Source: Aquimarina agarilytica ZC1
GTDB lineage: Bacteria; Bacteroidota; Bacteroidia; Flavobacteriales; Flavobacteriaceae
Direction of reading: 5' to 3'
DNA: 64,000 bases
NCBI RefSeq assembly: GCF_000255455.1
Contig: NZ_JH621254.1
Coordinates: forward strand, 62,001-126,000
In this document: in pieces, positions 26,828 through 35,131 of the stretch
How positions within the stretch are numbered: the first letter of the stretch is position 1
Layout of the letters: each line of letters opens with the position of its first letter
Notes under the pieces: generated by a model
Database searches by the model: none
The model's input: only the letters and a program-made list of their open reading frames with translations
What the model was told of the DNA's origin: nothing
Program-made: the position numbers and the translations under genes

Positions 26828-27515
26828 TAAAATCCTTACACCACTATTTTTAGCTCTTATTTTTTTTGTTTCGTGCAAACAAAAGTCGGAAAAAAAACTA
26901 CTTAAAAGTGAATTGACTGATACTCAGATTTCGACAAAAATTGATGTAAAAAAGTTACCCTATTTTAATACTCCTGATTTTAATCCAACTTGGTTGCCTA
27001 ACGATGGTGAGTTAAAAGATGTACATAAAATTCCTAGTTTTAATTTTAAAAATCAATTAGGTAATGAGATTACTAACAAAACTTTAGAAGGTAAAATTTA
27101 TGTAGCTAGCTTCTTTTTTACAACTTGCCCTAACATTTGCATACAACTTGCTAAAAATATGAGGGAATTACAAGAAATATATGCTAAAGATGATGAAATT
27201 AAATTAGTTTCCCATACCGTTTGGCCTAGTGTTGACACTGTAGAAGTTTTAAAAGAATATGGTGAACGCCAAGATATTAATCCAGAAAAATGGTATTTAT
27301 TAACTGGTAATAAAGAAAAAATTTATGAGTTAGCTAGAGAAGCCTATTTTGCTGACGATTTGTACAAACAAACTAAAGATGCTAATCGTTTTATACATAC
27401 CGAAAATTTAATACTTGTAGACAAAAATAGCCATATTCGTGGGGTATATAGCGGAACATTACCTACAGAAATTAAACGTATAGAAAGGCATATTAATATC
27501 TTAAAAAAGGAATAA
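26817..27515 (+). CDS. SCO1/SenC-family copper-binding lipoprotein
   Basis: A thioredoxin-fold protein of the SCO family, which deliver copper to the CuA site of cytochrome oxidase or act in thiol redox. FFFTTCPNICIQL contains the Cu-binding CxxxC, and the third ligand His is in RFIHTENLILVD. Start chosen at 26817 (MLNNKILTP) because it gives a proper lipoprotein signal ending FFVSC; an earlier ATG at 26787 adds ten residues ahead of the signal. No oxidase genes are nearby; the next gene is a copper enzyme (LPMO). Confidence 0.9.
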   Translation: MLNNKILTPLFLALIFFVSCKQKSEKKLLKSELTDTQISTKIDVKKLPYFNTPDFNPTWLPNDGELKDVHKIPSFNFKNQLGNEITNKTLEGKIYVASFFFTTCPNICIQLAKNMRELQEIYAKDDEIKLVSHTVWPSVDTVEVLKEYGERQDINPEKWYLLTGNKEKIYELAREAYFADDLYKQTKDANRFIHTENLILVDKNSHIRGVYSGTLPTEIKRIERHINILKKE

Positions 27516-28034
27516 GTTGCTATCCTATTCCACTTACCTAAAATTAGTTTTCTCAAAAAAACAACATTATTACTTTTTCATTTATGAATTTTTGTAATTT
27601 TTAACTATAAATAATTGATATATAGGTATTTGTATATTAATTTTAAGTAAAATATACAAACCCGATTTTAAAATAATCCTTAGTATAAACTCCGTATTCA
27701 TTTCAATAATATTCGGAGAATAATTATTACCAAAAAAAACATTAATCTGCATTAGAACCTGATTACATAAAAAGTTTGTAGGGTTTTTTACTTTTGTGAT
27801 TATAATTTGGTTTAAAAAAATTATTTTCGTATAGGTCAGTTATGTATACATGATTTTTTTGTAAGTGTCTTTTTAGCTCAAACAGTATTTAATTTTTTAA
27901 GGGCTTGTTAAAATTTTAAACTAAAAACTGCTGTTTTCGATGCTTTTATTACGCAAAATTCAATTATAATCATGTTATATGGTATAGAGATATGCAAATA
28001 ATATGAACATTAACTTAAACAACTACAAATTATT
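27516..28034. other. 519-bp gene-free leader region upstream of the LPMO
   Basis: No gene seen. It holds an inverted repeat TTTGTATATT (27629-27638) / AATATACAAA (27651-27660); a weaker one CTCCG (27690-27694) / CGGAG (27714-27718); and TACTTTTG at 27789-27796, a Bacteroidota -7 match without an obvious -33 partner. If used, that box would give the LPMO mRNA a leader of more than 230 nt. It is unusually long for this otherwise compact region. Confidence 0.4.
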
Positions 28035-30317
28035 ATGAAATCGAACACATTGTTAAACAATTATTTTATTAGAGCTATGGCCATGGCATTATTTTTAATT
28101 TCGGGCCAATCAATTTTTGCTCACGGTACAGTAACAAATCCGCCAAGTCGTGTATGGATTTGTTTCCAAGAAAATCCTGAAAGTCCAGATTCACCAGCTT
28201 GTCAAGCAGCTATTTTAGGTTACGGAACTCAGGCTTTTTATGACTGGAATGAGGTAGCTCGAATGGATGCTGGCGGAAGACATCGTATTATATTACCAGA
28301 TGGTAATTTAGCTAGTGCAGGAAGACCTGATAAATATGGAGGCTTAGACCAAGTAAGAGATGACTGGGTTACTACACCTGTTAAACCAGGTCCTTTTACA
28401 GTAACTTGGACAAATACTGCTCCACATCAAACATTATACTATGATGTATACATCACAAAAGCCGATTGGACTCCAGACCAACCATTAACTTGGGATAGTT
28501 TGGAGCGCTTAGTTCGTACAGATCCTAGAGCAGCATCAGCTACCGATAATATTGACGTTGTATTACCACAGCGCTCAGGTAAACATGTTATTTTTAGTGT
28601 TTGGCAACGCTCACTTACTCCTGAAGCTTTTTACTCAACTAGTGATGTTGATTTTGGAGCTAACTCACAGGTAAGTTTACCTCCTATTGCTACTTTTACT
28701 AGTGATAATGGTCGTTGTGGTGGTCCAGATGTTAGTTTTAGCGCGGCTAATTCATCTGATCCAAACGGTGATGCATTAACATATTCATGGGATTTTGGTG
28801 ATGGAACAACAGCTGAAGGAGTTGAAGTTTCTCATAGTTACACTAATTTAGACAGTGCAACTGTTACTTTAACAGTAAGTGATGGACAATTTAGTACTCC
28901 TTCTGTAGAAACAATAAGTCTAGTAGTTGAATCGGATTGTGTAGAACCAGTTTGTACTTTTGATACTCCTTTAGCAGGTGCATTACCTTCTATTAATTCT
29001 TCTTATGAAAATATTCATGTTATAGGTGATAATGGTCCAAGCTTAAGCAATGTTGCCAGTTTCAACATTAATTGGGATCTCGGAAATAATGGTTTATATC
29101 AATTTTCATTAAATACAAATAATGGTTTCCCAAGTTGGTTCATTGATTTAGGTTCCGATGCCACGTATAATTTCAATGCTGCTGAGCCTCAAGTAACCAT
29201 TACAGGTACTAATATCGATGGTTTAGACGGAACTTATTATGTAACACTTGATGGTGATAATTTTGTTCTAGTTTCAACTGAATTTGGCTTTACCATATAC
29301 TTTAGTAACTCTGATACTACTCCAGATTGTGATGGTTCTCCTGTAGTAGTAACTCCTACAAATACAGCTCCAGTTGCTGCTTTAACAAGCGATGTAACTA
29401 CTGGTACTAGTCCTTTATCAGTTTCTTTTAATGCATCTGGTTCCACTGATGCTGATGGAGATGATTTGACTTATAGTATAAATTATGGTGATGGAAATAC
29501 AGGATCAGGTGCTACGTCGACACATATTTATACTACAACAGGTAATTACACCGCTACGGTAACCGTAACTGATGGTAATGGAGGTTCAGATACAGCTTCA
29601 GTCAACATTATTGTTAATGAAAATGATGAAGATGAAGACGACGATACAATTATAGGAACTCCGACAGGTGATTGTAATTTTGGTGCTCCAATAAGCAGCC
29701 CATTAACCACTATAATTGATTCCTATGAATATATACATGTATTGGGTACTAATGGACCAAATTTAGACAATGCAACTAGGTTTACAGTAAATTGGGATTT
29801 AGCAAATAATGGTTTATACCAATTTTCATTTAACTTAAACGTAGCTCCTTGGTATATTGATTTCTCAGATGCTATTCAAAACTTTAATGAATCAAATTCT
29901 GAAATCACTTTAACCGATACTGGTATTACTGGTTTAGATGGTGATTATTATGCAAGCATTGACAATGGAAACTTTGTATTGGTAGCTGATGACTTTACTA
30001 TTTACTTTAGTAATTCTGCAACAGCTCCTAATTGTTCAACTAATACATCTGGAGCAAAAAATACAACTGAAGAATTAAATTTCACTATATTTCCAAATCC
30101 AGCAGTATCAAGTATATCCATACTTAATAATGTAGATTTAAAGAATAGTGTAATTACTATTTCGGATCTTACTGGTAAACAGGTAAAATCTTTACATGTT
30201 AGTGAAAATACTACGAATATATCTTTAGATATTTCTGGTATGACTTCAGGCTTTTATTTAGTAAGAGTTTTAAATGCTTCTGGTACAAGTCGTACTTTAA
30301 AATTAATAGTTGAATAA
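28035..30317 (+). CDS. Secreted AA10 lytic polysaccharide monooxygenase with PKD domains, tandem repeat modules and T9SS signal
   Basis: Copper monooxygenase cleaving chitin or cellulose oxidatively. Residues 1-29 are a signal peptide; cleavage after ALA-type FA leaves His30 as the mature N-terminus (HGTVTNPPSR). His131 (TAPHQTLYYDVYITK) completes the histidine brace, and Phe207 (STSDVDF) matches the axial position of chitin-type AA10s. Then: PKD 1 (~215-300), a ~120-residue module (~305-435), PKD 2 (~436-532), a second copy of the module (~545-665), and a type A T9SS domain (~676-760, FTIFPNPAVSSISI ... LVRVLNASG). At 760 residues it is far larger than single-domain AA10s. No chitinase is adjacent. 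Substrate preference is not decidable from sequence alone. Confidence 0.95.
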   Translation: MKSNTLLNNYFIRAMAMALFLISGQSIFAHGTVTNPPSRVWICFQENPESPDSPACQAAILGYGTQAFYDWNEVARMDAGGRHRIILPDGNLASAGRPDKYGGLDQVRDDWVTTPVKPGPFTVTWTNTAPHQTLYYDVYITKADWTPDQPLTWDSLERLVRTDPRAASATDNIDVVLPQRSGKHVIFSVWQRSLTPEAFYSTSDVDFGANSQVSLPPIATFTSDNGRCGGPDVSFSAANSSDPNGDALTYSWDFGDGTTAEGVEVSHSYTNLDSATVTLTVSDGQFSTPSVETISLVVESDCVEPVCTFDTPLAGALPSINSSYENIHVIGDNGPSLSNVASFNINWDLGNNGLYQFSLNTNNGFPSWFIDLGSDATYNFNAAEPQVTITGTNIDGLDGTYYVTLDGDNFVLVSTEFGFTIYFSNSDTTPDCDGSPVVVTPTNTAPVAALTSDVTTGTSPLSVSFNASGSTDADGDDLTYSINYGDGNTGSGATSTHIYTTTGNYTATVTVTDGNGGSDTASVNIIVNENDEDEDDDTIIGTPTGDCNFGAPISSPLTTIIDSYEYIHVLGTNGPNLDNATRFTVNWDLANNGLYQFSFNLNVAPWYIDFSDAIQNFNESNSEITLTDTGITGLDGDYYASIDNGNFVLVADDFTIYFSNSATAPNCSTNTSGAKNTTEELNFTIFPNPAVSSISILNNVDLKNSVITISDLTGKQVKSLHVSENTTNISLDISGMTSGFYLVRVLNASGTSRTLKLIVE

Positions 30318-30354
30318 CATATTGTTTGATATTCTTTCAAATAATTTTCTCAAT

Positions 30355-30393
30355 AAAAAACGACCTTCTAAAATAGAAGGTCGTTTTGTTTTA
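30355..30393 (+). terminator. Terminator after the LPMO gene
   Basis: AAAACGACCTTCTA (30357-30370) pairs perfectly with TAGAAGGTCGTTTT (30374-30387), with a 3-nt loop and T-rich tail. The A-rich left flank means it could also serve leftward transcription ending at the AraC gene. Confidence 0.92.
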
Positions 30394-30451
30394 TTTAAGA
30401 CTTAGCATTCAATTATTCATAACGAAGTTCTATTTCATAACCCGGGTGAAA

Positions 30452-31372
30452 TTATTGTTCTCGGTATAACCAATACTTTTCATATCGATTATATTGCTCG
30501 TTTCTGAACTGTTCTGGTGTTTGTTTCGTTATTCTTTTAAACAACCTTATAAAATAGGAATTATCCTTGTAATTTAATTCTTCGGCTATAGAGGCTATTG
30601 ATAAATCTGAATGTATGATCAATCGTTTGGCTTCTAAAATAATACGATCCGTCATTATCTCAGAGGGCTTCTTCCCTACTGTTTTTTTACATAAATAATT
30701 CAATTGCCTATCTGTAATATTCATTTTTTTTGAATAGCAGGAAATTGGACGATGCATTTTAAAATATTTATCTACTAAAGCTTCATAGCGGTGTAATTGC
30801 AATAAATCATAACCATACAAAGTACTTGTTTCTTCTTTTTCAGGATAAATTCTAGACAATTCAATAAACATTGCATTTAAATACATTCTAATCATATCCT
30901 GATATTTCAATGACCTATTTTGATATTCCTTATAAATCAATTCATACTTGAGTACAATCTCATCTTTTTCTTTAGTGGTCAGCTTTACATATGGCGAACT
31001 AAACGTAGAATTAAAAAAAGGAAAGTTTGTTAACCTATCTGTATTAAAATCATGAAGAAAAAAATCTTTAGTAAAAAATAAAATATAGCCATCAACATCT
31101 TCAGAAACATTCCATTGGTGAATTTGTCCAGGCGAAATAATAAACATTGCCCCTTCTGATACTTCGTACTCTAAAAAATCAATGGTATGCTTTCCGGTAC
31201 CATCTGTAACCAATAAAATTAGGTAAAAATCATGGCCATGCGGTTTTTCTATGAATAAGTTTTCCTGAACATGTTCTCTAAAATTTCTGATATAAAAATT
31301 GCTTTCAAACTTCATACAGTTATTATAATCATCAAAATTTGAAATTTTAAAAACAGGAAGACTTGAATTCAT
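30452..31372 (-). CDS. AraC-family regulator, probable controller of the Nit1C cluster
   Basis: A 306-residue AraC protein: N-terminal cupin sensor (PHGHDFYLILLVTDGTGKHTI shortened; ISPGQIHQW) and C-terminal double HTH (CYSKKMNITDRQLNYLCKKTVGKKPSE; DLSIASIAEELNYKDNSYFIRLFKR, in part), ending QTPEQFRNEQ. It is divergent from the first Nit1C gene across a 325-bp gap that carries several palindromic sites, so it is the likely regulator. Nit1C clusters elsewhere often use sigma-54 regulators, so this pairing is unusual. Ligand unknown; a cupin fold would suit a small molecule. Confidence 0.88.
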   Translation of the reverse strand: MNSSLPVFKISNFDDYNNCMKFESNFYIRNFREHVQENLFIEKPHGHDFYLILLVTDGTGKHTIDFLEYEVSEGAMFIISPGQIHQWNVSEDVDGYILFFTKDFFLHDFNTDRLTNFPFFNSTFSSPYVKLTTKEKDEIVLKYELIYKEYQNRSLKYQDMIRMYLNAMFIELSRIYPEKEETSTLYGYDLLQLHRYEALVDKYFKMHRPISCYSKKMNITDRQLNYLCKKTVGKKPSEIMTDRIILEAKRLIIHSDLSIASIAEELNYKDNSYFIRLFKRITKQTPEQFRNEQYNRYEKYWLYREQ

Positions 31373-31421
31373 ATAAGGGGGAACTAAACATTAATATCAA
31401 TACTCTTTCAAAAAGCATAAA

Positions 31422-31670
31422 TACTTATTTATTGTCGTAAATAAAATTAAAACCTTATAAAATAAGTACAAATACTTAAAATTAATCTTTAGCAACCTCA
31501 ATTGCATTATAGTAATGTTAATTAACATTTAACAAGAAATAAAGCTTTAAAAAACCCTTTTTTCTTACAAAAAAATCATTAAAAACAGATTACACATGTA
31601 AAAAGTTCAATTTGTGCTATTATTTGTTAGTTCCGTACCGTACAAAAAATACTTAAGTAATATATGTTTG
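31422..31670. promoter_or_regulatory. Divergent regulatory region of AraC gene and Nit1C cluster
   Basis: Within the 325-bp gap (31373-31697): TATGTTTG at 31663-31670 matches the Bacteroidota -7 box for the cluster; no good -33 TTTG is present, as expected for an activator-dependent promoter. TACTTA or its complement recurs at 31422-31427, 31463-31468, 31473-31478 and as a 10-bp palindrome TACTTAAGTA at 31650-31659, just upstream of the -7 box. A 16-bp perfect palindrome AATGTTAATTAACATT lies at 31514-31529. The hexamer is AT-rich and could recur by chance. Confidence 0.45.
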
Positions 31671-31697
31671 TATTATCAATTTAAAACAATATAAATT

Positions 31698-32180
31698 ATG
31701 CCAACAGTAGAAAAAGCAATGCACAAAGACGGAGATTTTTTTGTGGACTATGAAGACAAAGTATTTGAAGATGTAAAAGCGAAACCAGGTGAAAAAGCTT
31801 TAGTAACATTTCATACCGTAGCCTTTGAAGGATCTATCGGATTAGTAAATATTTTATCTGCGACTAGATTACAACGTAAAGGTTTTGAAACTTCAATTTT
31901 ATTATACGGACCTGGAGTTACTTTAGGTATTCAACGTGGTTTTCCAACATTAGGTAGTGAAGCCTTCCCTGGTCATCAAAATTATGCTGCTCGTTTGAAA
32001 AAATTTATGGACGAAGGTGGTAAAGTATATGCTTGTCGTTTTGCTTTACAAGCATTATATGGTCACGGTGAGCCTTCATTATTACCAGGCATCCAACCAA
32101 TAAGTCCTTTAGATGTAATGGATATTCAGTTGATTCATAGAAATGAAAATGCTTTTGTATTACATACTTGGACGATGTAG
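31698..32180 (+). CDS. MSMEG_0572/Sll0783-family protein, first gene of Nit1C cluster
   Basis: A 160-residue cytosolic protein of the MSMEG_0572/Sll0783 family, whose members always neighbour Nit1 nitrilases. The family has been called nitrogen-starvation-responsive in cyanobacteria (Sll0783), with no known catalytic activity. Sequence marks: [35 protein letters not shown], and [15 protein letters not shown]; the alpha/beta pattern resembles DsrE-like folds with a conserved Cys. It is separated from the nitrilase by a 150-bp hairpin-bearing gap, suggesting higher expression than the rest. Confidence 0.88.
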   Translation: MPTVEKAMHKDGDFFVDYEDKVFEDVKAKPGEKALVTFHTVAFEGSIGLVNILSATRLQRKGFETSILLYGPGVTLGIQRGFPTLGSEAFPGHQNYAARLKKFMDEGGKVYACRFALQALYGHGEPSLLPGIQPISPLDVMDIQLIHRNENAFVLHTWTM

Positions 32181-32197
32181 ACCCATTTTCTATTTAA

Positions 32198-32282
32198 AAG
32201 GACATATGATTAAAAGGAATTTAAGATATAAACTCATAACAAAGTTCTAACCATAATCCCAGTGTAATAGTCATATGTCCTT
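32198..32282 (+). promoter_or_regulatory. Stem-loop between first and second Nit1C genes
   Basis: AAGGACATATGA (32198-32209) and TCATATGTCCTT (32271-32282) form a perfect 12-bp stem enclosing a 61-nt loop. Outer A/T bases can extend it with a bulge. No T-run follows, so it is not a classical terminator. It could stabilise the 3' end of the first message or set a processing site, giving unequal expression. Confidence 0.5.
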
Positions 32283-32330
32283 ATTTAAAGTTTTTTAAGA
32301 TTAATAATAAGGTAAAATATCAAATAAATA

Positions 32331-33323
32331 ATGTTCAAAAAAACCATTGTAAAAGCGGCAGCAGTTCAAATAGCCCCTGTACTCGAAAGTAGGTCTGGGA
32401 CCTTAGGTAAAGTGGCAGATGCTATAGTAGAAGCCAGTAAACATGATACTGATATTATTGTTTTTCCTGAAACTTTAGTACCAAACTATCCTTATTTTTC
32501 TTTTATAAAACCTGCAGTTAGTATCCGTAAAGACCACACTAAACTTTATGAAGAAAGTGTTGTAGTACCAAGTGAATCTACTGATTTTATAGGAAGCTTA
32601 GCGAAAGAACATCAAATGGTAGTTGTTTTGGGAGTAAATGAGCGTGACAAAGGCACTTTATACAATACGCAACTGGTTTTTGATACCACAGGTGAATTGG
32701 TATTAAAACGCCGAAAAATAACACCAACCTATCATGAACGTATGATTTGGGGACAAGGCGATGGTAGTGGCTTAAAAGCAGTAGATACTTCGATCGGTCG
32801 AATTGGCGCCTTAGCTTGTTGGGAACATTACAATCCTTTAGCTCGTTTTGCGCTTATGAATGATAACGAAGAAATTCATTGTAGTCAATTTCCAGGATCT
32901 ATGGTGGGCCAAATATTTGCCGATCAAATGGAGGTTACTATGAGACATCATGCCCTAGAATCTGGATGTTTTGTAATTAACTCTACAGGTTTTTTACACC
33001 CAGAACAAGTACAAGAAATTACAGGTGATGAAAAAATGCAGAAAGTACTTGATAAAGGATGTTTTACTGCTATTATTTCTCCCGAAGGAGTAATTATTTC
33101 CGATGTACTAACCGAAGGTGAAGGTATTGTATATGCCGAAATGGATATGTCATTAATTACCAAAAGAAAGCGAATGATGGATTCCGTAGGACATTATTCA
33201 AGACCCGAACTTTTATCACTTAATATTGATAAAAGACCTAAGAATTTAATGTATGAAAGCCAAGACTTAATGAGCAATAAGGAGGCAAATCAACAAGAGA
33301 TTCCTTTAGAAAATAGCTTTTAA
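32331..33323 (+). CDS. nit1: Nit1 nitrilase (C-N hydrolase family)
   Basis: Nitrilase-superfamily branch 1 enzyme hydrolysing nitriles to acid plus ammonia. The catalytic triad is clear: E47 in [14 protein letters not shown]129 in [20 protein letters not shown]163 in [15 protein letters not shown]. The protein has 330 residues. In pseudomonads the homologue in Nit1C is needed for growth on cyanide. Here it is the second gene of the full conserved cluster. The natural substrate in this organism is unknown; cyanide is inference. Confidence 0.95.
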   Translation: MFKKTIVKAAAVQIAPVLESRSGTLGKVADAIVEASKHDTDIIVFPETLVPNYPYFSFIKPAVSIRKDHTKLYEESVVVPSESTDFIGSLAKEHQMVVVLGVNERDKGTLYNTQLVFDTTGELVLKRRKITPTYHERMIWGQGDGSGLKAVDTSIGRIGALACWEHYNPLARFALMNDNEEIHCSQFPGSMVGQIFADQMEVTMRHHALESGCFVINSTGFLHPEQVQEITGDEKMQKVLDKGCFTAIISPEGVIISDVLTEGEGIVYAEMDMSLITKRKRMMDSVGHYSRPELLSLNIDKRPKNLMYESQDLMSNKEANQQEIPLENSF

Positions 33324-33383
33324 ACTTCTTACAAAGACAAAAAAAGAATTATCCCTTTATTGAGACTTTAAAATACAGTAACT

Positions 33384-34502
33384 ATGAATAATACATTAAC
33401 ATTACAAGACAATCATACATTACTGAATGATATTCAAACACAAGGCATTCGTTTAGAAGGTTCACAGGACCTTAGCGTTCGTGAAGGGGGAGCTGGACCA
33501 ACAGATCATAAAGCAGTGACTATTTTTAATACCACGATTATGATCCCTGTATTTAGTCATGCAGCTAAAAACTCTCCTTTTGTAGCCACTACTCCATCAA
33601 AAATGGGGTATGCTTCATTAAAAAAAGAGGGTAAAATACTCACTACCATTAGGTTTATAGGTGAACCCAAATTTTATAAAGAAGAAAGTTCCGACGGTAT
33701 TCCTTTTTGGAAAATTGCGCGACTACATAGTAAGGATGTTTTAGCTACCACAGTACTTCAAAATTGTATTCGTTACAAAGAAAAAGAAACATCGTGCCAA
33801 TTCTGTGCCATAGGTGAATCATTAAAATATGATACTACTATTGCCTACAAAAAACCACATCATTTAGCCGAAGTGGCTAAAGTCGCTGTAGCACTTGATG
33901 GTGTTTCTCAATTTATAATGACCACAGGTACACCTGCCAGCAGTGATCGTGGTGCTAAAATACTCTTTGAGAGTGTTACAGCTGTAAGAGAAGTTGTTGA
34001 TATTCCCATACAGGTACAATGTGAACCGCCTGATGATTTTAACTGGTTTTGCATGTTAAAAGAAGCTGGAGCTAGCTCCATAGGTATGCATTTGGAAGCA
34101 GTTACTGATCGTGTTCGAAATAAAATAATGCCTGGTAAAGCCAGTGTATCACTCGATTTTTATTTTAAAGCATTTAAAGAAGCCGTTAGCGTATTTGGTA
34201 AAGGAAATGTAAGCACATACATTTTAGCTGGTTTAGGTGACACCCAAGAAGAAATTTTAGAAATGTCTGAAAAATTAATTGCTATTGGCGTGTATCCTTT
34301 TGTAGTACCTTTTGTCCCCATCCGAAATACACCATTGGAAAATCATGCTTCACCTGAAAAGGAATATATGCATGGAATTTTAGATCCTTTAGCCGAGGCT
34401 TTAGTCAAAGCCGAAATGACATCGGACACTTTAGAATCTGGTTGTGCTAAATGTGGCGCTTGTTCCACATTAGCAAGCTTTGAAAAAAAATACAGCGCAT
34501 GA
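33384..34502 (+). CDS. MSMEG_0568-family radical SAM protein
   Basis: Nit1C radical SAM enzyme of unknown reaction. The cluster motif is C128-x9-C138-x2-C141 (NCIRYKEKETSCQFCAIGE), wider than the usual Cx3Cx2C. A second cysteine set, C354-x2-C357-x2-C360 (SGCAKCGACS), near the C-terminus, could hold an extra metal centre or Fe-S cluster. The barrel has QVQCEPPDDFNW and GMHLEAV. It overlaps the next gene by 4 bp (ATGA), implying coupled translation. It resembles biotin/lipoyl synthase-type barrels. Confidence 0.92.
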   Translation: MNNTLTLQDNHTLLNDIQTQGIRLEGSQDLSVREGGAGPTDHKAVTIFNTTIMIPVFSHAAKNSPFVATTPSKMGYASLKKEGKILTTIRFIGEPKFYKEESSDGIPFWKIARLHSKDVLATTVLQNCIRYKEKETSCQFCAIGESLKYDTTIAYKKPHHLAEVAKVAVALDGVSQFIMTTGTPASSDRGAKILFESVTAVREVVDIPIQVQCEPPDDFNWFCMLKEAGASSIGMHLEAVTDRVRNKIMPGKASVSLDFYFKAFKEAVSVFGKGNVSTYILAGLGDTQEEILEMSEKLIAIGVYPFVVPFVPIRNTPLENHASPEKEYMHGILDPLAEALVKAEMTSDTLESGCAKCGACSTLASFEKKYSA

Positions 34503-35119
34503 TATATTTCCAAACAAAAAAACAAGAAACGGGATTAGATTTTATAGATATTAATATTCCTAGTAATAATGCACAATTAGATGCTTATTATGAAACTAGA
34601 AAGCAAATCTTTTGCAAAGAACAACAGCTTTTTGAAAATACTGATTATGACGAAAATGACTACTGCTCTATTCCTATCATAGCCTTAAATCATTACTTGG
34701 GTTCGCCCGATAAAGTTGTCGGTGTAGTTCGCATTTTTGAAACTAAAGAACGAGAATGGTTTGGTGGTAGACTTGGAGTAATTAAAGACTATCGCACGTT
34801 TTCAAAATTTGTGTGCCCTAACCTATTTAAAGATAAAAAAATCTCTCCACTGTATCAAATGTCTATTGCTGCTGGTTTAATTTATAGAGCAGTATCCTTA
34901 GCAAATTATATTGGTTGTGACAAATTTTCTGCCCATGTACAGGAACAAAATGTGAAATTATTTAAGCGTTTACACTGGAATGTAGTTGACCAAATTGAAT
35001 TACATGGAGTAAAACACTTTTTAATGGAAGCCGATTTAGATGCCTATCCAGCAACTCCTATTTATACTTCGACTGTTGCCAATAGCGAAGTATTAATTAA
35101 ACTATTAAAAGTAGCCTAA
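34499..35119 (+). CDS. MSMEG_0567-family GNAT protein of Nit1C
   Basis: A 206-residue protein of the MSMEG_0567 family, an acyl-CoA-transferase fold member fixed to Nit1 clusters. Visible features include an N-terminal YYETRKQIFCKEQQLFE segment typical of these proteins and FGGRLGVIKDYRTFSK, followed by YQMSIAAGLIYRAVSLANYIGCDKF. The start is set by the 4-bp overlap with the radical SAM gene. Its acceptor is unknown; it probably acts on the product of the neighbouring enzymes. Confidence 0.88.
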   Translation: MIYFQTKKQETGLDFIDINIPSNNAQLDAYYETRKQIFCKEQQLFENTDYDENDYCSIPIIALNHYLGSPDKVVGVVRIFETKEREWFGGRLGVIKDYRTFSKFVCPNLFKDKKISPLYQMSIAAGLIYRAVSLANYIGCDKFSAHVQEQNVKLFKRLHWNVVDQIELHGVKHFLMEADLDAYPATPIYTSTVANSEVLIKLLKVA

Positions 35120-35131
35120 TTAATAAAAAAA

